Shown here piece by piece: positions 1-6,843 of a stretch of 16,804 nt of DNA. The stretch's first letter is position 1, and every line of letters starts with the position of its first letter. Below the pieces are notes generated by a model. The model worked only from the letters and a program-made list of their open reading frames with translations, was not told where the DNA came from and searched no databases. This stretch comes from Acetobacteraceae bacterium (GTDB lineage: Bacteria > Pseudomonadota > Alphaproteobacteria > Acetobacterales > Acetobacteraceae), in the NCBI GenBank assembly GCA_947446625.1, contig CANFIE010000037.1, positions 1-16,804 on the forward strand, written 5' to 3'. The position numbers and the translations under genes were made by a program.

Positions 1-1
1 A

Positions 2-514
2 GATTTGCAGGCCGAGGACCGGCTGGCCGCCATTCTACGCGCCGTGCAACTGGCTCGCTCCATGCTGGTGACGGCGCCGCCCCTGCTGGTGAAGATCGCG
101 CCAGATTTGGCCGACGACGCCCTGCCGGCGGTGGTGGAAACCTGCCTCACCTATGGCGTTGCCGGGCTCATCGTCTCCAACACCACCATTGCCCGGCCGG
201 ATTCCCTGCGCAGCCCGCAGCGTGGCGAAACCGGCGGCCTTTCTGGTGCTCCGCTGTTCCAGCGCTCCACCGATGTGCTGCGCCAGGTCTACCGGCTGGC
301 CCAGGGCCGGCTGACGCTGATCGGCGTCGGCGGCGTATCAACTGGGGCCGAGGCCCTGGCGAAAATCAAGGCCGGGGCCAGTTTGGTGCAGGTCTATTCT
401 GCCTTTGCCTATGCCGGGCCGGCCTTGGTGCCGCGCATCAAGCGCGACCTGGCGGCTTTGCTGAAGCAGGGCGGCTACAAATCAGTGGCCGATGCCGTTG
501 GCGTGGACGCCTGA
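2..514 (+). CDS. pyrD: Dihydroorotate dehydrogenase (quinone), C-terminal part
   Basis: This is the 3' part of a class 2 dihydroorotate dehydrogenase, the membrane-associated FMN enzyme that oxidises dihydroorotate to orotate with quinone in pyrimidine synthesis. The frame is open from base 2, so the gene begins upstream of the window. Visible family signatures are LLVKIAPDL (substrate-side lysine strand), GLIVSNTTIARP (the asparagine/threonine loop near FMN), the GGLSGAPL segment, and the FMN-phosphate-binding strand-loop GVGGVSTGAEALAKIKAGA followed by LVQVYSAFAYAGP. This matches the C-terminal half of class 2 PyrD proteins. The downstream HAD gene begins 10 bases after the stop, or overlaps it if the upstream ATG is used, so the two are probably co-transcribed. 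The N-terminal membrane-docking helices lie outside the window. Confidence 0.95.
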   Translation, partial: DLQAEDRLAAILRAVQLARSMLVTAPPLLVKIAPDLADDALPAVVETCLTYGVAGLIVSNTTIARPDSLRSPQRGETGGLSGAPLFQRSTDVLRQVYRLAQGRLTLIGVGGVSTGAEALAKIKAGASLVQVYSAFAYAGPALVPRIKRDLAALLKQGGYKSVADAVGVDA

Positions 515-524
515 GGAGAGAGAC

Positions 525-1385
525 GTGCAGATTCTCGAAGGCATCGCCCCGCTGGCGGACCGATACGACGGCTATGTGCTGGACCTGTGGGGCGTGGTGC
601 ATGACGGCAAGCGTCCCTATGCCGGCGTGGCCGAGGCACTGGGCCAGTTGAAGGCACGCGGCAAGCGCATCGTCTTCCTCACCAATGCGCCGCGCCGCGC
701 CTGGTTCATCCAGGGCATGTTGGACAAAATGGGCCTGGACCGGGCGCTGTATGACGGCATCATGTCCTCGGGCGAAGCCAGCTGGATGATGCTGCGCGAC
801 CGCCAGCACCCCTGGTTCGCCCGCGCCGGCCTCCGTGCCTACCATATTGGGCCGGAGCGTGATCTTTCCGTGGTGGATGATGGCGTGGCCGAACTGGTGG
901 CCACCCCGGCCGAGGCCGATTTCCTGCTCAACACCGGCCCCGACCCCGACCGTGGCGCGCACAGTACCGATAGCTACCTGCCGGCGCTGCTGGACTGCGC
1001 GAAGCACAAGCTGCCCATGCTGTGCGTGAACCCGGACCGCGCCGTGATGGTGGGCGGCGAGAAGCTGATCTGCGCCGGCGCCCTGGCTGACCTCTACAAG
1101 CCGCTGCATGACGACATCATGGAAGTCGGCAAGCCCGACCCCACGGTGTACGAGCCAGTGATGGCGCTGCTGGGCATGACCGACCGCAGCCGCGTGCTTG
1201 CCATAGGCGACACGCCGCATACCGACCTGGCCGGCGCCGCCGCTGCCGGCATGGATGCGCTCTGGGCCATGACAGGGCTGACCGCCAACAAGTTCGGCGA
1301 CAATCCCAGCCCCGAGGCCCTGGCCGCCGAGGCGCGGCATGAACATGTCAGCCCGCTGGCTGCCGTGCGCGGGTTGCGCTGGTAG
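525..1385 (+). CDS. HAD superfamily class IIA protein (TIGR01459-like)
   Basis: The protein has 286 residues if translated from the GTG at 525. An ATG at 492 would add 11 residues and overlap pyrD. I prefer the GTG because an AGGAGAG ribosome site (about 514-520) sits just before it and because family members begin close to the sequence QILEGIAPLADRYDGY. HAD motif I is D20-L-W22-G-V, motif II is LTNAPRR (T53-N54), the motif III lysine is K203 in VGKPDP, and motif IV is GDTPHTD (D229, D234). A cap domain lies between motifs II and III, as in class IIA (NagD-like) enzymes. The second aspartate of motif I, normally the acid/base, is tryptophan. This is usual in this subfamily, so ordinary phosphatase activity is uncertain. 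The substrate is unknown. It probably forms an operon with pyrD. Confidence 0.88.
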   Translation: MQILEGIAPLADRYDGYVLDLWGVVHDGKRPYAGVAEALGQLKARGKRIVFLTNAPRRAWFIQGMLDKMGLDRALYDGIMSSGEASWMMLRDRQHPWFARAGLRAYHIGPERDLSVVDDGVAELVATPAEADFLLNTGPDPDRGAHSTDSYLPALLDCAKHKLPMLCVNPDRAVMVGGEKLICAGALADLYKPLHDDIMEVGKPDPTVYEPVMALLGMTDRSRVLAIGDTPHTDLAGAAAAGMDALWAMTGLTANKFGDNPSPEALAAEARHEHVSPLAAVRGLRW

Positions 1386-2571
1386 CCGGCGCGTGCCGGC
1401 CGTGAAGCCCCCGCTTTCCCTGCTGGTGGCCATGACGGGGCTTGGCCCCTTCACCATGCAGATCCTGATGCCCTGCCTGCCGGCCCTGGCCACCGCGCTG
1501 GCGGTTTCCTACGCCACGGCGCAGCTGACCATTTCGGTCTATCTGGTGGGCGTGGCCTGCGGCCAGTTGGCTTATGGCCCGCTGTCAGACCGTTTTGGCC
1601 GCAAGCCGCTGCTGACCATTGGGTTGGTGTTGTATTTGGCCGGCAGCCTGCTGGCGGTGGCCAGTCCCTGGGCCTGGATGCTGGTGGTGGCCCGCGTGCT
1701 GCAGGCGCTGGGCGGTTGCGCCGGCCTGGTGCTGGGCCGCGCCATGATCCGAGACGCCTGGTCGCGCGAGCAGTCGGCCAGCGTCATGGGGCTGGTTTCC
1801 ACCGCAATGTCGGTGGCGCCCATGATAGCGCCGCTGCTGGGCAGCCTGCTGGCCGAATGGTTTGGCTGGCGCGCCACCATGGCGGCCTGCCTGTGCTTCG
1901 GCCTGCCGCTGCTGCTGGCGGTGCGCTGGCGCCTGCCGGAAACCTTGGCCCAGCGCGTGGACATGCCTGGGCTGGAAGGCTTCCTCCGCGCCCATCTGGC
2001 GCTGCTGCGCCTGCCGGCATTTCGTGGCTATTGCGCCGTCACCTCCACCACGGCGGCCATTTTCTTCAGCTTTGCCGCCGGCGCGCCGCTGGTGGTGGTG
2101 CAGGGCATGGGCCACTCGCCCACGCGCTTCGCCCTGGCCTTCATGGCCGTCTCCATCGCCTGGAGCGGCGGCACCTTCACCACCGCCCGGCTGGCCGGGC
2201 GCTATGGCAGCGCACGGCTGCTGCGCATTGGCGTGGGGCTCAGCACGGCTGGCGCGGCGTTGGCGGTGCTCACCGTGCTGGCGCTGCCGGCGCATATCGC
2301 GCTGTTCTTCCTGCCCATGGTGGTGGTGGCCTGGGGCAATGGCATGACACAGCCCAACGCCATCGCCGCCGCCATCAGCGTGCGTCCCACCCTGGCCGGC
2401 ACCGCCTCGGGCCTCATCGGCGCGGCGCAGATGGGCGCGGGCGGCATCATGACGGTTATCGCCGGCAGCCTTGAGAGCGGCAGCGGCCTGGCCACCGCCT
2501 GCTGCATGCTGGCACCGGCGCTCGGCACCCAGGTGGCGCTGGCCTATACTCGCCGCGCGGTGGGAAGCTAA
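1339..2571 (+). CDS. MFS drug-efflux transporter, Bcr/CflA family
   Basis: This is a 12-helix major facilitator protein of the DHA1 Bcr/CflA type, which exports drugs or small metabolites by proton antiport across the inner membrane. Motif A is clear (G80-PLS-D84-RFGRK). It is followed by the family pattern of AMIRDAW, the MGLVSTAMSVAPMIAPLLGS loop and the LPETL segment at the end of helix 6. The length of 410 residues is close to the family norm of about 390-400. The start is uncertain. ATG 1339 has a GAGG six bases ahead but overlaps the HAD gene by 47 bases. GTG codons at 1393 and 1402 (VKPPLSLLV) would avoid the overlap and lack a good ribosome site. The stop overlaps the stop of the convergent SGNH gene. 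The substrate cannot be deduced. Confidence 0.88.
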   Translation: MNMSARWLPCAGCAGSRRVPAVKPPLSLLVAMTGLGPFTMQILMPCLPALATALAVSYATAQLTISVYLVGVACGQLAYGPLSDRFGRKPLLTIGLVLYLAGSLLAVASPWAWMLVVARVLQALGGCAGLVLGRAMIRDAWSREQSASVMGLVSTAMSVAPMIAPLLGSLLAEWFGWRATMAACLCFGLPLLLAVRWRLPETLAQRVDMPGLEGFLRAHLALLRLPAFRGYCAVTSTTAAIFFSFAAGAPLVVVQGMGHSPTRFALAFMAVSIAWSGGTFTTARLAGRYGSARLLRIGVGLSTAGAALAVLTVLALPAHIALFFLPMVVVAWGNGMTQPNAIAAAISVRPTLAGTASGLIGAAQMGAGGIMTVIAGSLESGSGLATACCMLAPALGTQVALAYTRRAVGS

Positions 2572-3455
2572 ACGCCCACGGCCTCGGCTGCCACGCTCAT
2601 CGCCTCATTGAAGGCGGGCAGCTGCGCGGCAATGCTGGCAAAGGCAAGCTGGGCAATGGCGCGGTAGCCCAACTCGGAGAAGTGCACGCCGTCATCGGCA
2701 CGGAAGCGCCGCTCGGTCTGCCCCGGGCCGGGCAGGCTGGGGCGGAAATGCCCGGCGGTGTCGCTGGTGGCGTCCCAGCTGGGCACCCACAGGGCGCCGG
2801 CGCTGCGGGCGGCGGCTTCCTGAATCTCGTTCAGCTTGCGGGCGGCGCCGGCAAAGGCGTTGTCGCGCATGTTGGGCAGGCCAATCCAGGCCACGGTCAC
2901 GCCGCGCTCGCGGGCATCCTTGGTCATCGCAGCCACCTTGGCGCCATAGGCCTCGGCAAAGGCGGGGGTGCCGAATTGGTAGCGGGCGCGGGCGCCTCGA
3001 TCCACCAGCGGCCGAAAGTCATTCGCGCCAATCCAGGCCAGCATCAGGTCGGGCTGGTTGCGCACCACATTCTCGCGCGCCACCTGCACCCAATCCCATT
3101 CGTCGGAACGGGTCAGCCCGGTGGCGTGGCGCGTGCCATTCACCACCCGCACCGCGCTGCGGCGGCGCAGCGGTGGCTGGGTGTAAAGGTACAGGCCCTG
3201 GGCCAATGAATCACCGCAATACAGCAACGTGATGCCGGACTGCGCCGCGGCGGCCTGCTGCACCTGGGGCTGGGCTGGTGCTGCCGCCTGCACCACCGCT
3301 GCCTGCGGTGCCACCATCGGCGCCGCTGCCGGCGCCCGCATCGCCACGGAAGTGGCCTGGTTCACCCCCCCTGGCTCGGCCATGGCGCGGCCAATAAGGG
3401 ATGGTGCGGCCAGGAGCATTCCCAGCGCGGCGCGGCGGTCTATGGTGTTTGGCAT
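2568..3455 (-). CDS. Secreted SGNH/GDSL hydrolase, DUF459 type
   Basis: This is a 295-residue exported serine hydrolase of the SGNH fold. The N-terminus (residues 1-26) is a signal peptide with paired arginines (R7-R8) and an AMA cleavage site, so Tat export is possible. Residues 27-74 are a low-complexity Ala/Pro/Gln linker. The catalytic domain shows block I GDSLAQG with nucleophile S83, block III GAND with N145, the WIGLPNMR strand, and block V DGVH with D255 and H258. The TGLTRSDEWDW and GLPNMR segments are typical of DUF459 proteins, which often sit next to MBOAT or alginate-type acylation genes. The gene is divergent from an SGNH lipoprotein and MBOAT pair 85 bases away, which suggests esterase or acyltransferase work on an O-acylated envelope polymer. 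The substrate is inferred only from context. Confidence 0.85.
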   Translation of the reverse strand: MPNTIDRRAALGMLLAAPSLIGRAMAEPGGVNQATSVAMRAPAAAPMVAPQAAVVQAAAPAQPQVQQAAAAQSGITLLYCGDSLAQGLYLYTQPPLRRRSAVRVVNGTRHATGLTRSDEWDWVQVARENVVRNQPDLMLAWIGANDFRPLVDRGARARYQFGTPAFAEAYGAKVAAMTKDARERGVTVAWIGLPNMRDNAFAGAARKLNEIQEAAARSAGALWVPSWDATSDTAGHFRPSLPGPGQTERRFRADDGVHFSELGYRAIAQLAFASIAAQLPAFNEAMSVAAEAVGV

Positions 3456-3487
3456 GGGCGAATCGGGGCAGTTCGACGCGGTATTGC

Positions 3488-3493
3488 ACTATA
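3488..3493 (-). promoter_or_regulatory. Possible -10 element for the secreted SGNH gene
   Basis: Read on the minus strand this is TATAGT, five of six matches to the sigma-70 -10 consensus. It lies 32 bases before the ATG at 3455, in the 85-base gap between the two divergent SGNH genes. No good -35 box is visible at the right distance, so this is a weak candidate. Confidence 0.25.
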
Positions 3494-3540
3494 CGCCATC
3501 GAGTCGCCACAAAGCTAGTTCGTCCGCCGTAGGAGGCATC

Positions 3541-4884
3541 ATGAAATCCACTGCCGAATTGCCCCGCCGGCGCGATCTCCTGGCCCAGATCGGCCTCGGC
3601 CTGGCGCTCTCCGCCTGTGACACCGGCACCACCCGGCAGGCGGCGCCGGTGGGTGGCAGCTTCCGTTCGGTCAACGAACTTGCAGCCTGGCGGCCTGACT
3701 GGGCGGTGCTGCCCGCTGCCGAGAATGTCGCCTGGACCGCCTCCCCCTCCGAGCCCCTGGCGCCCCTGGCCCAGGCCCTGGCCGCGCTGGCCCAGGGTCG
3801 GTCGCAGCAGCCCGTGCTGGTGGTGCAATTCGGAGACAGCCACACCGCCGCCAATTTCTTCACCGCCCGGCTGCGCGCCCTGTTCCAGGCCCGCTACGGC
3901 GCGGTGGGGCCGGGGCGCATGTCGCCCGGTGGCGCCGCGCCCAGCTATACCCGCCCGCCCCAGGTGCAGGTGGAACAGCAGGGCAGCTGGCAGGCCACCT
4001 CGGCGCTGCGCAGTTCGGCCCCCGGTCCCTTCGGCCTGGCCGGCTGGCGGCTGCGCGGCCAGGGCGCCGGCAGCCGTCTGGTGCTCCGCTCCACCGAGGC
4101 TGATGGCTTCGACCGCTTCACCCTGGATGTGCTGGTGCAGCCCGAGGGCGGCAGCTTCCGGCTTTCGTTGGATGGCGAAACCGGCCCGCAGCTGCGCGCT
4201 GCCGGTGGCCTGCGCCGCCGCGCCCCCATCCCCATGGAATTGCCGCGCCGCTACCGCGAGGTGGTGGTGGAACTGGTGGGCGATGGCCCGGTGGAATTGC
4301 TCGGCTGGGGGGTGGAGCGGCGCGGCGCCGGGGTGCTGGTGGAAGGCCACGGCATCAACGGTGCCACCACCGACATGCTGGCCAACATGGACCCCGAGAT
4401 TCTGCGCGGCGACTTTGCCGCCCGCGCCCCGGCGCTCATCATCCTGGCCTATGGCACCAATGAAGCCGTGGAAGCCGGGCTGACCGAGGAAGCCTATGCC
4501 AGCGTGCTGACCGAGCGCGTGCGCATGATGAAGCGGCTGGCGCCGAAAAGCGGCATCATGCTGCTCGGCGCGCCGGATTCCGCCCGCCGCGCCAGCCGCA
4601 ACAGCCTGGCTGCCGGCGGCTGCCATGGCTGGGCGCCGCTGCCCGGTCTGGCGGCAGTAAAGGCGGCCCAGCGCCGCGTGGCCCGCACCGAGCGCCTGGG
4701 CTACTGGGACTGGTCCGAGGTGACCGGCGGCAATACCTGCGCCCTGGACGCGCTGACCCGCGGAGGCCAGCGCCTGGTGCAGGACGACCATGTGCATTTG
4801 ACCGCCGAAGGTTACCGCACCAGCGCCGAGCGCCTGTTCCAGCACCTGCTGCGGCCTGCTAGCTTGGCCAACACCCAGTCGTAG
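3541..4884 (+). CDS. SGNH hydrolase-type lipoprotein (PatB/Ape1-like)
   Basis: This 447-residue protein starts at an ATG preceded by a strong AGGAGG (3531-3536). The frame stays open further upstream, but the ribosome site and signal peptide fix this start. Residues 8-26 form a lipoprotein signal with RRR at 9-11 and lipobox L-S-A-C26; Asp is at +2. The SGNH blocks are GDSH with S100, a block II glycine in HGINGATTDML (about 270-280), GTNE with N307, and D416-H-V-H419 near the C-terminus. Between S100 and block II lies a roughly 170-residue beta-rich insert, reminiscent of the carbohydrate-binding insert in Neisseria Ape1. It is followed after 59 bases by an MBOAT gene. The combination suggests transfer or removal of O-acetyl groups on peptidoglycan or an exopolysaccharide. 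Which of these it does is not decidable here. Confidence 0.85.
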   Translation: MKSTAELPRRRDLLAQIGLGLALSACDTGTTRQAAPVGGSFRSVNELAAWRPDWAVLPAAENVAWTASPSEPLAPLAQALAALAQGRSQQPVLVVQFGDSHTAANFFTARLRALFQARYGAVGPGRMSPGGAAPSYTRPPQVQVEQQGSWQATSALRSSAPGPFGLAGWRLRGQGAGSRLVLRSTEADGFDRFTLDVLVQPEGGSFRLSLDGETGPQLRAAGGLRRRAPIPMELPRRYREVVVELVGDGPVELLGWGVERRGAGVLVEGHGINGATTDMLANMDPEILRGDFAARAPALIILAYGTNEAVEAGLTEEAYASVLTERVRMMKRLAPKSGIMLLGAPDSARRASRNSLAAGGCHGWAPLPGLAAVKAAQRRVARTERLGYWDWSEVTGGNTCALDALTRGGQRLVQDDHVHLTAEGYRTSAERLFQHLLRPASLANTQS

Positions 4885-4943
4885 TGCGGCTGGCCATCCC
4901 TTCCCACCGCTGAACTTCCCACCCTAACCAGGCTGCCTGCCGC

Positions 4944-6353
4944 ATGTTGTTCCCCACCGGCGCCTTTGCGCTGTTTTTCCTGGTGGTTTTTGCGGCGCAT
5001 TGGCTGCTGGTGCGCTTTCCGCCCCCGGCCGCGCCCTGGGCCGACCGCGCCATGCTGCTGGCCGCCAGCATGGTGTTCTACGCCCATTGGGACAGCCGCT
5101 TCTGCCTGCTGCTGCTGGCGCTGGGCCTCTGGGCCTGGTGGATGGGCCGCATCCTCGGCGCCCTGCCGCGCAGCCGCCACGGCATTGTGCTGCCCGCCGC
5201 CGTGGCCGGGCCGCTGCTGGTGCTGGGCTATTTCAAATACGCCGATTTCTTCCTGGCCGAAGCCGGCACCCTGCTGGCCCAATTCGGGCTGGAAGCCCCC
5301 AGCCTGCTGGGCGTGGTGCTGCCGGTGGGCATTTCCTTCTTCGTCTTCCAGGCGCTCAGCTACATTCTGGACGTCCATCGCGGCGACGCCGAGGCCGAGG
5401 CCAGCCCGCTGAACGTGCTGGTCTATATCTGCTTCTTCCCGCACTTGGCCGCCGGGCCCATTGTGCGCGCCGCGCATTTCCTGCCCCAGGTGGCGCAGCG
5501 GCCGGAAGCGCGCAGCATTCCCTTCGTCATGGCCGGGCTGCTGATAGCCGGCGGCCTGGCCAAGAAACTGCTGCTGGCCAATACCCTGGCCACCGAGCTG
5601 GTGGACCCGGTGTACCACGACCCCGCCGCCGCCGGCATGGCCGACGCCTGGCTGGCCTTCTACGGGTATGCCGCGCAAATCTATTGCGACTTCAGCGCCT
5701 ATTCCGACATGGCCATCGGCGTTGCTGCGCTGCTCGGCTTCCACTTCCCGCGCAACTTCAACCAGCCCTACCGCGCCGCCACGCTCAGCGAGTTCTGGCG
5801 CCGTTGGCACATCTCGCTCAGCTCCTGGCTGCGCGACTACCTGTATATTCCGCTCGGCGGCTCGCGCGGCAGCGAATGGCTGACCCGTCGCAACCTGATG
5901 CTGACCATGGTGCTGGGCGGGCTGTGGCATGGCGCGGCCTGGCGCTTCCTGGCCTGGGGCGCGCTGCATGGCGCCGGGCTGGTGCTGGAACGCGTGCTGG
6001 GCTGGCGCGGTGGCCAGCAGGGCTGGCGGCGCTGGGCGGCGGTGGCCTTCACCTTCCACGTTGTCTGCCTGGGCTGGGTACTGTTCCGCGCGCCGGATAT
6101 GGCCAGCGCCGGCGGCATTTTGCTGGCCATGGTGGATGGCGCCGAGGCCGCCACCGCCACCCCCAAGCTGCTGGCGCTGACCGCCCTGGCCATTGCCCTG
6201 CACTTCCTGCCCGGGGACTGGACCCAGTGGCTGGAACGCCGGCTGGAAACCTGGCCCGCCCCGGCCTATGGGGTGGCCTTCGGCCTCGCCATCCTGCTCA
6301 TCCTGACGCTCGGGCCGGTTGGCGTGGCGCCCTTCATCTATTTCCAGTTCTGA
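4944..6353 (+). CDS. MBOAT family O-acyltransferase (AlgI/PatA-like)
   Basis: This is a 469-residue polytopic inner-membrane protein. It matches the AlgI/PatA/DltB branch of MBOAT proteins, which use cytoplasmic acyl donors to acylate extracytoplasmic polymers through partner proteins. Family signatures run in order: FPTGAFALFFLVVF at the N-terminus, LGYFKYADFF, LPVGISFFVFQALSYILDVHRG, the CDFSAYSDMAIG stretch, the NFNQPYRAATLSEFWRRWH block (H289), LRDYLYIPLGGSRG, and GGLWHGAAWRF with the invariant histidine H329. The length fits the family. No strong ribosome site precedes the ATG. The upstream neighbour is an SGNH lipoprotein, the usual partner type, and the downstream small membrane protein gene overlaps its stop by one base. 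The acceptor polymer is unknown. Peptidoglycan or an exopolysaccharide are the likeliest options. Confidence 0.93.
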   Translation: MLFPTGAFALFFLVVFAAHWLLVRFPPPAAPWADRAMLLAASMVFYAHWDSRFCLLLLALGLWAWWMGRILGALPRSRHGIVLPAAVAGPLLVLGYFKYADFFLAEAGTLLAQFGLEAPSLLGVVLPVGISFFVFQALSYILDVHRGDAEAEASPLNVLVYICFFPHLAAGPIVRAAHFLPQVAQRPEARSIPFVMAGLLIAGGLAKKLLLANTLATELVDPVYHDPAAAGMADAWLAFYGYAAQIYCDFSAYSDMAIGVAALLGFHFPRNFNQPYRAATLSEFWRRWHISLSSWLRDYLYIPLGGSRGSEWLTRRNLMLTMVLGGLWHGAAWRFLAWGALHGAGLVLERVLGWRGGQQGWRRWAAVAFTFHVVCLGWVLFRAPDMASAGGILLAMVDGAEAATATPKLLALTALAIALHFLPGDWTQWLERRLETWPAPAYGVAFGLAILLILTLGPVGVAPFIYFQF

Positions 6354-6727
6354 TGCACCCCGACCTCATCCCTCCGCCGCGCCCCGCCCCCCGCCTAGGC
6401 CAGGGCCAGGCCACCACCATTGTGCTGGGCCTGCGCCACCAGCCCTGGCTGCATGACGCCGTGAGCCTGCCGGTGCCGGATGATTTCTCCCGCCTCAGCC
6501 TGACCCACCCGCTGCGTGGCGTGGCGCTGGGGCTGCTGCTGGCCTTCGTGGTGCTGGCCATGGGCCGCTCGGCACAAATTGTGGATGCGCTGTACGGCCT
6601 GGACACCTTCCCCGGCACCGAGACGCTGATTGCGCTGGCCGAGGCCTGGCACGAGGCGATGAGCTGGCTGGGCGTGCCCGATGCGCTGGCCGCGCTGCGC
6701 GGGCTGCTGGGCTTCAGCGCCGAATAG
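6353..6727 (+). CDS. Small single-span membrane protein coupled to MBOAT
   Basis: This 124-residue ORF starts at an ATG that shares one base with the MBOAT stop (TGATG), so translational coupling is likely. Residues 1-53 are proline-rich and polar (predicted cytoplasmic). Residues 54-71 (PLRGVALGLLLAFVVLAMG) form one membrane helix. Residues 73-124 would be periplasmic and contain an alpha-helical stretch with the pattern ALAEAW..AMSWLGVPDALAALR. I do not recognise a named family. The layout of one helix, a short linker, a helix and then L-G-V-P..A..R resembles the N-terminal membrane-anchor region found ahead of the catalytic domain in DUF459 SGNH proteins. It could therefore be a stand-alone anchor or scaffold for the secreted SGNH protein encoded at 2568-3455. 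That is inference. The high-GC coding bias and the coupling support it being a real gene. Confidence 0.7.
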   Translation: MHPDLIPPPRPAPRLGQGQATTIVLGLRHQPWLHDAVSLPVPDDFSRLSLTHPLRGVALGLLLAFVVLAMGRSAQIVDALYGLDTFPGTETLIALAEAWHEAMSWLGVPDALAALRGLLGFSAE

Positions 6728-6728
6728 C

Positions 6729-6782
6729 AGCGCCTGATCGGCTGAGGCGCTGGCGCCGCAAGCCGTGAATCAGTCGCTCAAA
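6729..6782. repeat. Palindromic intergenic repeat, copy 1
   Basis: This is the first of two tandem copies. Bases 6734-6782 are identical to 6790-6838 (49 of 49). The core 6734-6773 folds as a hairpin with an outer stem CTGAT/ATCAG, a conserved unpaired TGA, a middle stem CGGCT/AGCCG, an inner stem GGCG/CGCC and a four-base loop. An extra AGCG (6729-6732) pairs with CGCT (6775-6778). It lies between convergent genes, just past the stop of the small membrane protein. No T-run follows, so it does not look like a standard intrinsic terminator. Confidence 0.9.
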
Positions 6783-6789
6783 CCATTCG

Positions 6790-6838
6790 CTGATCGGCTG
6801 AGGCGCTGGCGCCGCAAGCCGTGAATCAGTCGCTCAAA
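6790..6838. repeat. Palindromic intergenic repeat, copy 2
   Basis: This is an exact 49-base copy of 6734-6782, offset by 56 bases, ending five bases before the stop codon of the YqgE/AlgH gene on the other strand. It keeps the whole hairpin core (6790-6829) but lacks the extra outer AGCG/CGCT pairing of copy 1. The exact identity implies a recent duplication or gene conversion. Confidence 0.9.
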
Positions 6839-6843
6839 ACAGA

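Noticed and set aside
3229..3540. Upstream extension of the SGNH lipoprotein gene by 104 codons
   Set aside because: It overlaps the divergent SGNH gene and would bury the lipoprotein signal. AGGAGG directly before 3541 fixes the start.
3211..4845. Long minus-strand open frame of 544 codons opposite the SGNH lipoprotein gene
   Set aside because: Its translation is rich in His, Gln, Gly and Ala with no domain, and it lies wholly against a well-supported gene with strong motifs. It is a shadow produced by high GC at third codon positions.
4812..6203. 463-codon minus-strand open frame over the MBOAT gene
   Set aside because: Its composition is Gln/Gly/His-rich with no recognisable motif, while the opposite strand encodes an unmistakable MBOAT protein.
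6734..6838. CRISPR-like direct repeats
   Set aside because: There are only two tandem copies with a seven-base gap and no spacer-sized unique sequence. The unit is a long palindrome, and a diverged copy lies elsewhere without an array or cas genes.
6729..6838. Intrinsic terminator for the convergent genes
   Set aside because: The hairpins are stable, but neither strand has a T-run after them, so standard Rho-independent termination is not supported. They were recorded as repeats instead.
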